Of a stretch of DNA of 27,942 bases, positions 7,442 through 15,383 are shown piece after piece. The DNA is from Gammaproteobacteria bacterium (GTDB taxonomy: Bacteria; Pseudomonadota; Gammaproteobacteria; Granulosicoccales; Granulosicoccaceae): positions 1-27,942 of the forward strand of contig JAHQVR010000160.1 of assembly GCA_019634245.1 (NCBI GenBank), in the 5' to 3' direction. The translations under genes were made by a program, and so were the position numbers. Every line of letters starts with the position of its first letter. The stretch's first letter is position 1. The notes beneath the pieces are model-generated. The model saw only the letters and a list, made by a program, of their open reading frames with translations, was not told where the DNA came from and ran no database searches.

Positions 7442-7470
7442 TATCTGCAAGCTACCGCAGATAGGTAGCT
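7442..7470. promoter_or_regulatory. Two interlocked inverted repeats downstream of the phosphodiesterase gene
   Basis: TATCTGC (7442-7448) pairs with GCAGATA (7457-7463), and AGCTACC (7450-7456) pairs with GGTAGCT (7464-7470). The arms alternate, so the two 7-bp hairpins exclude one another or form a strained pseudoknot-like fold. The element lies 43 bp after the phosphodiesterase stop in the convergent gap. No T-run follows. The function is unknown; a 3'-end or termination structure is possible. Confidence 0.4.
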
Positions 7471-7635
7471 ACGCTCAGACGGAAAAATAAGCTGGCGGGT
7501 AAGTCGCATCACCCTGGATGAACTATCTGATTACAACTTACTCTTCGTCACACATTCACTGACATCTGTTTTGTTTTGGCCAAGAATGCTGTCGGTAATA
7601 AATTTGGTGAATATTCACTGATCATCTAAGAATTA

Positions 7636-8007
7636 TTATAACTTCAGTGGCATATTGGCCGAATCTTTAAACTCAACAGTCGTAAAGATCAAATCAGTTA
7701 AACCAATATTCTCAATGCTATGAGTCATGCGCTCGCCCTCAGCAAAGGTGAAATGTTTGGTATCCCCCGGTACGTACTCAACGTCGACATACGTTCCATC
7801 CGATAAGTAGTTACGAGCCTTTCCCGAGCTGTGAACCGTCCAGAAATAGTCGAGTACATGCGTGTGCACTTTGAGACGATCACCGGGTTTTGAATGGATA
7901 TGCCAGACTCTGACTCGCTCGGTTTCTGATACTAATTCAGACCCCACTCTTCCGTTTTCCGCTAATTCAACAAATTCGTGACTCCAGTTTTCTGATCTAC
8001 TCATCAT
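7636..8007 (-). CDS. Small single-domain cupin protein
   Basis: This 123-residue protein has the two cupin motifs: PGDRLKVHTHVLDYFWTVHSG-like motif 1 (residues 41-61, candidate metal ligands H48 and H50) and motif 2 PGDTKHFTFAEGERMTHSIENIG-like (80-102, H96). Small cupins may be isomerases, dioxygenases or non-catalytic binders; the substrate cannot be read. It is translationally coupled to the RidA-family gene: the upstream TGA overlaps its ATG. Two starts compete, ATG at 8007 and ATG at 8004. GGAGG upstream gives better spacing (7 nt) for the second, so the true protein may be one residue shorter. Confidence 0.75.
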   Translation of the reverse strand: MMSRSENWSHEFVELAENGRVGSELVSETERVRVWHIHSKPGDRLKVHTHVLDYFWTVHSSGKARNYLSDGTYVDVEYVPGDTKHFTFAEGERMTHSIENIGLTDLIFTTVEFKDSANMPLKL

Positions 8008-8489
8008 TCAACCTCCGCCCAAAATACCAACAATGTTGCACAGTTAATCGGCATCGACGGGTTGGAATAAATCATTCGCGTATGCGCCCCTTTTTCTGCA
8101 AACACAGCATTTACCAGGTGGGAGGCACCATTCAAAGCAATGGGCATCTCGACAAAGTCTGGTGTTGCGCCACCCGTACCTTCGAGCCGATGAATTCTTT
8201 TAATGTTTGAAAGATCACCGACAATTGATTTCAGCAGGGAAAGACCGTTCAACGCAGACAGTTGAAACGCCTCATAACCCTGCTCGACTGTTAAATCTGC
8301 ACCCATCTTACCGGTATATTTTAGATCACCGCCAATCCACGGCAGCATACCTGAGGTGTATATTACACTTCCTATTTGGGTATGAGTAACGTAGTCAGCA
8401 ACAGCCTCAGGCACTGGCGGCATCTTTAAATTAAGTTCATCCAACCGCTCTTCCGGTGTCGACCCTTTTAGATCAGTTGTTATGTTCAT
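8004..8489 (-). CDS. RidA/YjgF/YER057c/UK114 family protein
   Basis: From ATG at 8489 this is a 161-residue protein. GAGG sits 6 bp before that ATG, so I prefer it to the in-frame TTG at 8501. Sequence features of the family are VIYTSGMLPWIGGDLKYTGKMG (the fold's N-terminal strand pair), a helix with AALNGLSLLKS-like spacing, and the C-terminal NPSMPINCATLLVFWAEVE. It resembles the longer YjgF-like subgroup (about 150 residues with an N-terminal extension) rather than RidA proper. RidA proteins deaminate reactive enamine/imine intermediates, while other subgroups act in specific catabolic pathways. The 1- to 4-bp overlap with a cupin gene suggests the two act on the same metabolite. No transporter or regulator is directly attached. 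Confidence 0.8.
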   Translation of the reverse strand: MNITTDLKGSTPEERLDELNLKMPPVPEAVADYVTHTQIGSVIYTSGMLPWIGGDLKYTGKMGADLTVEQGYEAFQLSALNGLSLLKSIVGDLSNIKRIHRLEGTGGATPDFVEMPIALNGASHLVNAVFAEKGAHTRMIYSNPSMPINCATLLVFWAEVE

Positions 8490-9478
8490 CAATATCCTCA
8501 ATCTCTGCTTAACGCCAGTAGAGTTTTTCGCAAACTAAAGAATATAATGTCACTAATTCTCATCTACCTCGCGAACGACAGCGACTAGTGGAACCGACAT
8601 TCACACCATATGTTTCATGTCAATAGCATCAATCAAAAATAAATTTTTTTTTATTTCACAACACCTTAACACAACCGAACGACCCGAGAGACCGAACGGT
8701 ATGTGCTTGAATTAGCGAAAATAATCGCCGCTTAGCAGCATTAATGCCAACGGCTAGAGAAAATTAGCTAGTAAAAATTTTATGATGAAAAATGGCTTGC
8801 CAACGTTTGAATTAGTTTGGTAAAACTTAAGTCGTCGAAGCAACGGTGGTTACGAACCTCAAGGAGCTGATCTTCAATCGAAACGTGGCACAGTCAAAAC
8901 GCTTATCGCACAACCGACTAGGTGTTTTTAAGGGTTAACCGTATCGTGTAGTGTTGTGACTCGATACAACCAACCAAAGACTGGGGGTGAGGAGGTTTGC
9001 TGTTTAGCCTTCATCCTGCGTTACCGGATCTGCCAGAGTGAACCTGGAAACCGCGTTGGACAACCAACGATTAGATCGACAAGCTTGATGCGACCGAACT
9101 GTTAAGGGAATTAAGATATCCAACAACAACAGCAGTGAGGATTTAATTAAGCGGAAGTGTTGATCTTGCCAACAGGCAGAAACATACTGCAGAATTTGAG
9201 AAATGAACTGAAGCTGTTAGGAGCGACCGTAAATTCGTACCACTGCAACGCTCAGTATTTACTCAATAAATGGTAGCAGTAATGTTAGACGCAGCAAAAA
9301 CAGACTGCTTAGCGGGATCTGACAGCGACCTTCTACGGAACGGCGTGTCACCGACTACAGAATCAGACCACGCCGGCAACCGGGCCGGCTGTGGTGGCAA
9401 CTAATCAAAAGGATTCCTCGACTACCCGTGAAGCATTGAAAATCCTCAAGACCAAGCGCCCTTAGAGAATGTAAGTGC
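8490..9478. other. Nearly 1 kb without a credible gene, rich in small hairpins
   Basis: No coding frame of convincing length or family is visible on either strand. The RidA end is A/T-rich (a T9 run near 8644-8652). From about 8930 to 9400 there are several hairpins: GTATCG/CGATAC with flanking GGTT/AACC (8933-8975), CGTTGG-ACAA-CCAACG (9054-9069), and the G+C-rich stem at 9367-9395. This could be a structured non-coding RNA, a 3' region of the minus-strand transporter operon, or a decayed gene. I do not recognise it. Confidence 0.4.
9367..9395 (-). terminator. G+C-rich hairpin downstream of the second ABC operon
   Basis: ACCAC plus GCCGGC (9367-9377) pair with GCCGGC, a single bulged T, and GTGGT (9384-9395); the loop is AACCGG. 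The stem has 11 bp and lies about 84 bp beyond the stop of the ATPase gene at 9479. No U-run follows on the minus strand, so intrinsic termination is doubtful, but it would block 3' exonucleases. Confidence 0.4.
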
Positions 9479-10549
9479 CTACCTGATTCGAGCGCCAGTG
9501 CTCTCATCAAACACAAACAGTTGATCACTGGGGAGAATTATTCCGACATCATCACCCTGCAACCCTGTAAAGTCTTTAGGGGCTTTAATCGATATTTGAT
9601 CACCACCCCAATCCACTGTGACCAGTGTGTGATCGCCGATCAGTTCGTTAGTGTAGATTTTTCCTGTAAGAGTACCTTGTGATGGTGGCGCTACAGCGCA
9701 ATCTTCGGGACGGATACCGACAACGGCCTTCTCGACATGATCCTGAACCTGCGTCTTAATGGCAACACCTTGTGTGTAAAACTCGTTGCCCCTCAGAGAA
9801 CCGTGGACGACGTTCATCGGTGGCGACCCGATGAACTGCGCAACAAAGAGGTTCGCCGGGTCATTGTAGATCTGAGCCGGTGTAGCCAGTTGTTGCAAAA
9901 CTCCTTTCTCGAGAATGGCAACCCGATGCGCCAAAGTCATGGCTTCAATCTGGTCGTGAGTTACATAAATAGTTGTGATACCCATGGATTGCTGCATGTG
10001 CTTAAGCTCAGCTCGCATGTGCCCGCGTAACTTAGCATCGAGATTCGACAGCGGCTCGTCCATCAGAAACACCGATGGCCTGCGAATAATAGCTCGGGCC
10101 AATGCGACACGCTGTCGCTGACCGCCAGACAGTTCTCGCGGGAAGCGATCCAATAATCCGTCGAGTTGCACCTGGCTAGCGGCTTCTACGATAGCCGAGT
10201 CCATCTCCTGCTTTGAGACTTTGCGCACCTTGAGCGGAAATCCGATGTTTTCAGCAACCGTTTTATGTGGATACAGCGCATACGATTGGAAGACCATTGA
10301 GATATTGCGGTATTTAGGCAAGATTTCCGTGACATCCTGGTCTTCGATATATACACGCCCGGCTGTTGGTGTCTCCAAACCAGAGAGAATTCTAAGAGCA
10401 GTTGTTTTTCCAGATCCCGATGCGCCGAGCAGCACCACGAACTCTCCCGGTTCCACTTCGAGATCGAAGTCTCTTAGCACTTGAACCGAACCAAAGCTCT
10501 TTTCTATATTCTCAAATCGAACCGATGTTTTTTGCAAATCGCCTGCCAC
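9479..10549 (-). CDS. ABC transporter ATP-binding protein, UgpC/MalK type (second system)
   Basis: This 356-residue ATPase is of typical family length. Walker A is GASGSGKTT (42-50), Q-loop Q88, signature LSGGQ (140-144), Walker B with D164-E165, and switch H198 in THDQ, followed by the C-terminal regulatory beta-domain of the MalK/UgpC class. The start is GTG at 10549, 3 bp after the stop of the preceding permease gene, with AAGGGT upstream. It is last in an SBP-permease-permease-ATPase operon and should energise that importer. It lacks the helical-domain insertion found in the ATPase at 2092-3276, so the two systems are not recent duplicates. Sugar or polyol specificity is inferred from the neighbours. 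Confidence 0.9.
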   Translation of the reverse strand: MAGDLQKTSVRFENIEKSFGSVQVLRDFDLEVEPGEFVVLLGASGSGKTTALRILSGLETPTAGRVYIEDQDVTEILPKYRNISMVFQSYALYPHKTVAENIGFPLKVRKVSKQEMDSAIVEAASQVQLDGLLDRFPRELSGGQRQRVALARAIIRRPSVFLMDEPLSNLDAKLRGHMRAELKHMQQSMGITTIYVTHDQIEAMTLAHRVAILEKGVLQQLATPAQIYNDPANLFVAQFIGSPPMNVVHGSLRGNEFYTQGVAIKTQVQDHVEKAVVGIRPEDCAVAPPSQGTLTGKIYTNELIGDHTLVTVDWGGDQISIKAPKDFTGLQGDDVGIILPSDQLFVFDESTGARIR

Positions 10550-10552
10550 AGG

Positions 10553-11737
10553 TTAACCCTTTATCGCGCCAGATAACACGCCTTTAGAAATGAACCGCGT
10601 GAGTAATATCGCCATTACGATGACCGGAATGATCATCACTACAATCAGCGCACACATCTCCCACCAAAATATGCCTTTCTCTCCAGTATTCTTAGCCGCC
10701 ACCATGATCGGCATAGTTTGGACTTTAACCGTCGCTAAAAAGACTGCAAAGAGGTATTCATTCCAAGTTAGAACGAGTATTAGAAGTGTGGTGGCAGCCA
10801 GACCCGGGCGAGTTAGCGGCAGTACAATCTCCCTAAAAATACCGATACGTGTGGCACCGTCAAGCTGCGCAGATTCCTCCAGTTCAATCGGAAGACTGGC
10901 AAAAAAGTCATGCATCAACCATACGACGATCGGCATATTTGCTACCGCATAAAGCAGGATCAACGCTATATGCGTGTCGAGCAGTTTCACAGCCTGAAAC
11001 ATCACATAAATAGGTATCACCACGACAATAGGTGGCAAGATTCTCTGCGAAATAATCCAGAACAGTATGTCCCCATTGCCAAGCTTCATTTTAAAGTGGC
11101 GCCCAAACGCGCGCACCAGAAAAAAGAACAGTGCTAAGGCTACGCTGGAGGAAACCCACCACGGAATTTTGTAGTAGCTAGTGGCCAGAATAACGGCAAT
11201 AATCAACAGTACGAACATCATGATATTGCCGAACTTTGGTGAGTACTGGATGCGAGCCAAGGCGTAAGCTGCCATCGACCCAACCAGCACACAAAGCGCT
11301 GTGGCAAAAATACTGATCACGACTGAATTGGTGAAGGCCAAATAGATTTTACATATCTGTGGCTCCATGGGTGAAATAGTCACCAATGGCGAGAGTACAA
11401 ACGCCACACTGTTGTAAGCCAATAAACCGAATTGACGCCCGATTGAGGCAATGTTGCAATGCGGATCTTCAGTGAACTGCACCCGCCATGCATCGAGCGT
11501 GGGCTGAAAATCTAAGAACGGGATATAGAACGGCCCTTGATTCACGGCCGCTTGGTCTTTGAAGGACGTAATTATGACCCAATATATGGGAAACAATACA
11601 ATGATGGTCCAGAGGATCAGCAGTGAGTAGGCAATGAACTTCGCAGCCGGTGACATCTTCCCCACCGCTGGCGCTTCAAACAACCGTTGCACTAACGTTT
11701 TACGTGCCGCCTCAAACCGATAACTGGCATCACTCAT
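10553..11737 (-). CDS. Carbohydrate ABC transporter permease (MalG class) with extra membrane insert
   Basis: At 394 residues it is about 110 longer than a usual MalG-type subunit (270-300). It has an N-terminal membrane segment (about 34-56), a long periplasmic loop (60-130), the core segments, the EAA loop ELEESAQLDGATRIGIFREI (285-304) and the tail RFISKGVLSGAIKG. Residues about 172-226, between the segment ending AAYALARIQYS and ILPPIVVVIPIY, hold an extra pair of hydrophobic stretches (174-187 and 193-209) plus a basic linker. In normal family members these flanking parts are nearly adjacent. The ATG overlaps the previous gene by 4 bp. The partner permease is also enlarged, but elsewhere. 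Confidence 0.87.
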   Translation of the reverse strand: MSDASYRFEAARKTLVQRLFEAPAVGKMSPAAKFIAYSLLILWTIIVLFPIYWVIITSFKDQAAVNQGPFYIPFLDFQPTLDAWRVQFTEDPHCNIASIGRQFGLLAYNSVAFVLSPLVTISPMEPQICKIYLAFTNSVVISIFATALCVLVGSMAAYALARIQYSPKFGNIMMFVLLIIAVILATSYYKIPWWVSSSVALALFFFLVRAFGRHFKMKLGNGDILFWIISQRILPPIVVVIPIYVMFQAVKLLDTHIALILLYAVANMPIVVWLMHDFFASLPIELEESAQLDGATRIGIFREIVLPLTRPGLAATTLLILVLTWNEYLFAVFLATVKVQTMPIMVAAKNTGEKGIFWWEMCALIVVMIIPVIVMAILLTRFISKGVLSGAIKG

Positions 11738-12888
11738 CGGCTGGGCCTTCTGATTCGACCCAGAACCACATAGTTAAAAAACGATGCACAGACCACCACC
11801 GTCAGTATCAGTAATAAATACGCTATTGCCGCCGAAGATCCCAGATCATTAGCGCGCCAAATATACATGGAATTCAGTGTCATCGATTCGGTTGCTGAGC
11901 CCGGACCTCCACCGGTCATAATGTTGGGCAAATCGACAATCTTAAACGCTTCTATCATTCGGATGAGTAACACCGTCACAGCAACAGGCACTATTTGCGG
12001 CCAAGTTATCTCGCGAAAAATCTGAAAGCTAGAAGCACCGTCGACCTGCGCTGCCTCTACATGATCACGCGGAATATTCTCTAGCGCTGCCAGCATGCAT
12101 ATAAAAATAAAGGGAATCCATTGCCACGAATCGCCAATCATCATGACAAATCGTGCTGACCACGCATCAACAGACCACACCCAGTTTTCAAGTCCAAACA
12201 CACCCAGCAGAGGCTGAATGGGGCCTTTAGTCACATCAGCTAACATCCGCATGGCATAGCCAATACCCAATGGTGTAATCATGAGTGGAATAAAGAAAAC
12301 CACTCTAAAAAAGTTCTTACCCTTAATAGGCTGGGAACACAGAAAGGCTAACCCGGTTCCAATTACAAACTGCAGTGTGCAACCAACGATCACATAAAAA
12401 AGTGTGGTATACAGTGTACCTATGGCATTGCCGGACAACAGCGATGCACACAATATCCAACTAAGAAAAATCCCCATGGCCGCAGAGATCGTGCGTCCGA
12501 TCATACCGACCCAAGTGGCTTTGCCAAATGACCGAAACCACCACCAAACAATCGCAATGACGACGATCGCGAACACCAGCATACCGACGATATGAACCGG
12601 TTCAGTGCGACCAAGGAAATGCACCTCGGAGCTACCGAAAAACTGTTTGGAAAAATTGCGAAACCCAACATACCGGAACTTCAAACCGTCGGGAGTAAAC
12701 CTCACCCGACTAACGGCAAAGAACAACGAATAAATGGTAGGAAAGATAGCAAAGATTAAAATTAGCGTCACGGCCGGTGCGATAAAGAAAGTACCGCAAT
12801 GCCGATCCACCCACTCGCCAAAACGATCGCGCCGGGATGCGCCAGCCAGAACAGACTCCGGCTGGCGCTCATGATTATAGGAAAGCAT
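11734..12888 (-). CDS. Carbohydrate ABC transporter permease (MalF class) with extra membrane insert
   Basis: This 384-residue permease is about 80-90 longer than the common 290-310. The first membrane segment is near 38-60. Residues about 98-155 add two further hydrophobic segments (100-117, with WWWF, and 131-152) before the usual second core segment (about 160-185). The EAA loop reads HVEAAQVDGASSFQIFREI (276-294). ATG at 12888 is preceded closely by AGGGG. The binding-protein gene ends 45 bp upstream and the next permease overlaps by 4 bp. Extra segments in a MalF-type subunit are known (E. coli MalF has a large periplasmic loop), but this insert is membrane-like. Confidence 0.87.
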   Translation of the reverse strand: MLSYNHERQPESVLAGASRRDRFGEWVDRHCGTFFIAPAVTLILIFAIFPTIYSLFFAVSRVRFTPDGLKFRYVGFRNFSKQFFGSSEVHFLGRTEPVHIVGMLVFAIVVIAIVWWWFRSFGKATWVGMIGRTISAAMGIFLSWILCASLLSGNAIGTLYTTLFYVIVGCTLQFVIGTGLAFLCSQPIKGKNFFRVVFFIPLMITPLGIGYAMRMLADVTKGPIQPLLGVFGLENWVWSVDAWSARFVMMIGDSWQWIPFIFICMLAALENIPRDHVEAAQVDGASSFQIFREITWPQIVPVAVTVLLIRMIEAFKIVDLPNIMTGGGPGSATESMTLNSMYIWRANDLGSSAAIAYLLLILTVVVCASFFNYVVLGRIRRPSR

Positions 12889-12933
12889 AGCCCCTGATCA
12901 GTTCCAAATAGCTGATTCAGTCGCTACAGACAA

Positions 12934-14400
12934 TTACGACCCAAGCGCAAGGCCCTGAGCACTTACCTGCTCATCCCGACCGAAGTCTTCTGTGATCTCT
13001 TCCCAACCTTCTACGATGTTCTCCAACGCTTCCTCTACGCTGATCTCATTAGCCAGGTAGCGTGCTAGTTCAGTATCTAACACGACACCGGTGTACTGTT
13101 GCGCACCAGGAATCTTCATGTCAGAGGCCATATTGGGATTATCAAGTGCAGCATTGATGGCACCAAGGTAGTTTTCAGCCAACTCTCTAGGCATTCCTGC
13201 ATCAACCCAGAGATCAATATTTTTCAGCTGAGAAACCCTGTACGGATTATAACCGGTTTCACCGATCGTTACGTCGACGCCAGACTGCTCCGGCTGATTC
13301 ATGTGCGAGAGAAACGCATAGGCGGCCGCTTTGGTTTTTTCATCGGCACCCTTGTTGACCGCACCAGCCCAACCGCCGAAGGCAGCAAAAGGGGCGTAAT
13401 TAATTCCGTCAATCGAATGCGGTGCAGACTCGGCCGTGACAGGCACCAATTCACCAGACTCCCGATCAAGAACTTCAGTTGAGCCAATGGCAGCAACTGC
13501 GTAGAGTTTGCCTTTAACCGCTGTTGCATCGTCTGCGAGCTGCAATGTGCCCGGATCACCCCACTCAACAATCAAACCGCAGCGACCTGCCTTGAACAGC
13601 GCACGCGTATCACCGATGTCCATGTTCAGCTCTTCAGGTGGACCGTATTCGCCCGTAGCTTTGTACAACTCGAAGGCTCGCTTCCAACCCGCATTGTTGA
13701 TTAGCGGCTGCATCGTCTTATTATCAAAATGGAACCCTTGCGCTGTACCCTGGGTTTGTACGATAGGGGCTGCAAAGGTTTGAATTGCGAAATACGACTG
13801 TGCGTTTCGCTTTTTAAAGATACATGAACCGTAGTCTGCTTCTCCGTCGCCATTCATATCTTTACCGTGAATTTTCGAGGCGACATCCAGGTAGTCTTCC
13901 CAGGTCTTCGGCGGTTCAAGACCGGCTTCTGAAAGAATATCCGTTCTGTAGTACACCATCTGAAAATCACCATCGACCATCAGTAACTTGGTTTTGCCAC
14001 CCACCTTTTGGCCAAACTCGCGAAAGTACGGTGCTATATCATCCATTTGAATTTTGTCGTCTTTGGCAATATACGGATCGAGGTCTTCGAGTAGGCCTGC
14101 AGCGTCCAGCTCCACACCCCAGCCAGCGGCGAACACTCCCACGTCAATCGAGTTGGTACCGGTCGCCCAGTCATTTTGTATTTTCGGGAAAATTTCTGCA
14201 AAGGGTACCTCTGTAACCACAATTTTTGCGCCAGTCATCTCTTCAAAATCTTTACCACGTTCGATGAGTGGCCCTGCAATAACATAACCTGGGCGGGTGA
14301 GTACATTCACAGTCACGCCACTGAATTCCTGAGCATGCGCGGTACCGCCAAGTGAAACTGTACCGAGCAATGACGCCAGTAGTGTCTTACGTACAGACAT
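12934..14400 (-). CDS. Periplasmic solute-binding protein, family 1 (second system)
   Basis: This 488-residue protein is large for the family (usually 400-450). It has a signal peptide cleaved near AHA-QE (residues 21-25). The family-1 lobe pattern is visible: VYYRTDILSEAGLEPPKTWEDYLDVA (149-174) is the standard hinge-near motif. DMNGDGEAD (181-189) matches the calcium-binding EF-hand loop spacing (DxNxDGxxD) and is followed by Cys193. GGWAGAV and the C-terminal helices complete the fold. GGAG precedes the ATG at good spacing. It is the first gene of the operon and divergent from an SDR and a zinc dehydrogenase, so a sugar or polyol is the likely ligand. The exact ligand is not recognisable. 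Confidence 0.86.
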   Translation of the reverse strand: MSVRKTLLASLLGTVSLGGTAHAQEFSGVTVNVLTRPGYVIAGPLIERGKDFEEMTGAKIVVTEVPFAEIFPKIQNDWATGTNSIDVGVFAAGWGVELDAAGLLEDLDPYIAKDDKIQMDDIAPYFREFGQKVGGKTKLLMVDGDFQMVYYRTDILSEAGLEPPKTWEDYLDVASKIHGKDMNGDGEADYGSCIFKKRNAQSYFAIQTFAAPIVQTQGTAQGFHFDNKTMQPLINNAGWKRAFELYKATGEYGPPEELNMDIGDTRALFKAGRCGLIVEWGDPGTLQLADDATAVKGKLYAVAAIGSTEVLDRESGELVPVTAESAPHSIDGINYAPFAAFGGWAGAVNKGADEKTKAAAYAFLSHMNQPEQSGVDVTIGETGYNPYRVSQLKNIDLWVDAGMPRELAENYLGAINAALDNPNMASDMKIPGAQQYTGVVLDTELARYLANEISVEEALENIVEGWEEITEDFGRDEQVSAQGLALGS

Positions 14401-14540
14401 GATTTTTCTCCAATTATTAGGGCTTGTATTTCGATGTTTTTTTATATTATCGACTAAAGAGATTAACCGGACCAGTGCAAAATTGCTACTGTTTTGCCTG
14501 TAATTCGTTTTTTTAGGTGTTGCATTGCACCTTTGGTCGA

Positions 14541-14558
14541 GGTAGTTTGCAAATTACC
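14541..14558. promoter_or_regulatory. 18-bp palindromic operator candidate in the divergent promoter region
   Basis: GGTA-G-TTTGCAAA-T-TACC is symmetric at every position except one central-flank pair. It ends 17 bp before the ATG of the SDR gene and lies 140 bp from the start of the divergent binding-protein gene. A second, looser dyad (GCAAAA 14477-14482 / TTTTGC 14492-14497) lies between it and the transporter operon and shares the GCAAA core. This suits a LacI- or GntR-type repressor controlling both directions. No such regulator is encoded in this window. Confidence 0.5.
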
Positions 14559-14575
14559 CTAAGTGCGAGAACGAA

Positions 14576-15307
14576 ATGGATACTGGATTAAGCGCTCGCC
14601 CGATTCTGGTAACAGGTGCAACTGGTGGGATCGGGGCTGCGACGGTTAAGCTATTGATGACAGAAGGAGCAGATGTTATTGCGGCGGGAAGAAACCAGAA
14701 ACGCCTAACAGAAATTGCCGCTGAGACCAACTGCAGAACTTTGTCCTTCGACCTAACGTTGGAGGATGAAGTCCAGTCAGCACTCTCAGGTCTTGAACTC
14801 TATGGTGTTGTCAATTGCGGTGGTTGGGGTGGAGAGATCGCAACCCCAATGGATACTGATATGAGCGTTTTTGACAAAGTTATCGATATTAACGCCAGAG
14901 GCACTCTGCTGGTTACCAAGTACGCCTCACAGTCGATGATCAAATCGGCCAAGGGAGGCGCTATTGTCAACGTATCAAGTCAGGCATCTCTAATAGGCTT
15001 GGCGGGTCACGTTTCATACGCCTCCTCAAAGGGCGCGGTCGATGCAATGACGCGAGTATCGGCATTGGAACTTGGAAAATATAATATTAGAGTCAACGCT
15101 GTTAATCCGACCGTGGTTATGACGCCGATGTCAGAGTGGTACTGGGGACGTGATGATATCGGTGGACCACTGCTTGATGCTATGCCGCTCCATCAGTGGG
15201 CTACTGAACAGGACTGTGCCGGACCGATAGTGTTCTTGCTCTCTGATGCAGCCGCTATGATCACAGGTGTCTGTTTACCAGTCGATGGTGGTTTTACGGC
15301 CGTTTAA
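14576..15307 (+). CDS. Short-chain dehydrogenase, L-xylulose/dicarbonyl reductase-like
   Basis: This 243-residue classical SDR has the cofactor motif TGATGGIG (13-20), the catalytic set N106, S134/S135, Y148 and K152 (YASSK), and a C-terminal VDGG. The usual NNAG is NCGG here (80-83). The block GAIVNVSSQ...ALELG..IRVNAVNPTVVMTPM is very close to the dicarbonyl/L-xylulose reductase (DCXR) signature. R39 in AAGRN, after the second strand, favours NADP(H). It most likely interconverts a ketose and a polyol. It is followed after 76 bp by a zinc-dependent dehydrogenase in the same direction and lies divergent from a sugar-type ABC transporter, which supports a polyol pathway. The substrate is inferred by family resemblance. 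Confidence 0.84.
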   Translation: MDTGLSARPILVTGATGGIGAATVKLLMTEGADVIAAGRNQKRLTEIAAETNCRTLSFDLTLEDEVQSALSGLELYGVVNCGGWGGEIATPMDTDMSVFDKVIDINARGTLLVTKYASQSMIKSAKGGAIVNVSSQASLIGLAGHVSYASSKGAVDAMTRVSALELGKYNIRVNAVNPTVVMTPMSEWYWGRDDIGGPLLDAMPLHQWATEQDCAGPIVFLLSDAAAMITGVCLPVDGGFTAV

Positions 15308-15383
15308 GGACCGGCAAATGGAGTGGTCACAGCCTCTGCCCATACTGGTCTTGCTTTTCCGTACTCTATAGGAGTTAACCACC

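Noticed and set aside
8637..8656. A/T-only inverted repeat with a T9 run as a terminator
   Set aside because: A stem of only A-T pairs is too weak, and no gene ends nearby on either strand; it lies upstream of the RidA start.
9282..9404. Possible 40-residue ORF (starting MLDAAKTDC) in the long gene-free region
   Set aside because: Weak ribosome site, no recognisable family, and it runs through the strong hairpin at 9367-9395. A second short frame ending in LKTKRP before a TAG near 9465 overlaps it and is equally unsupported.
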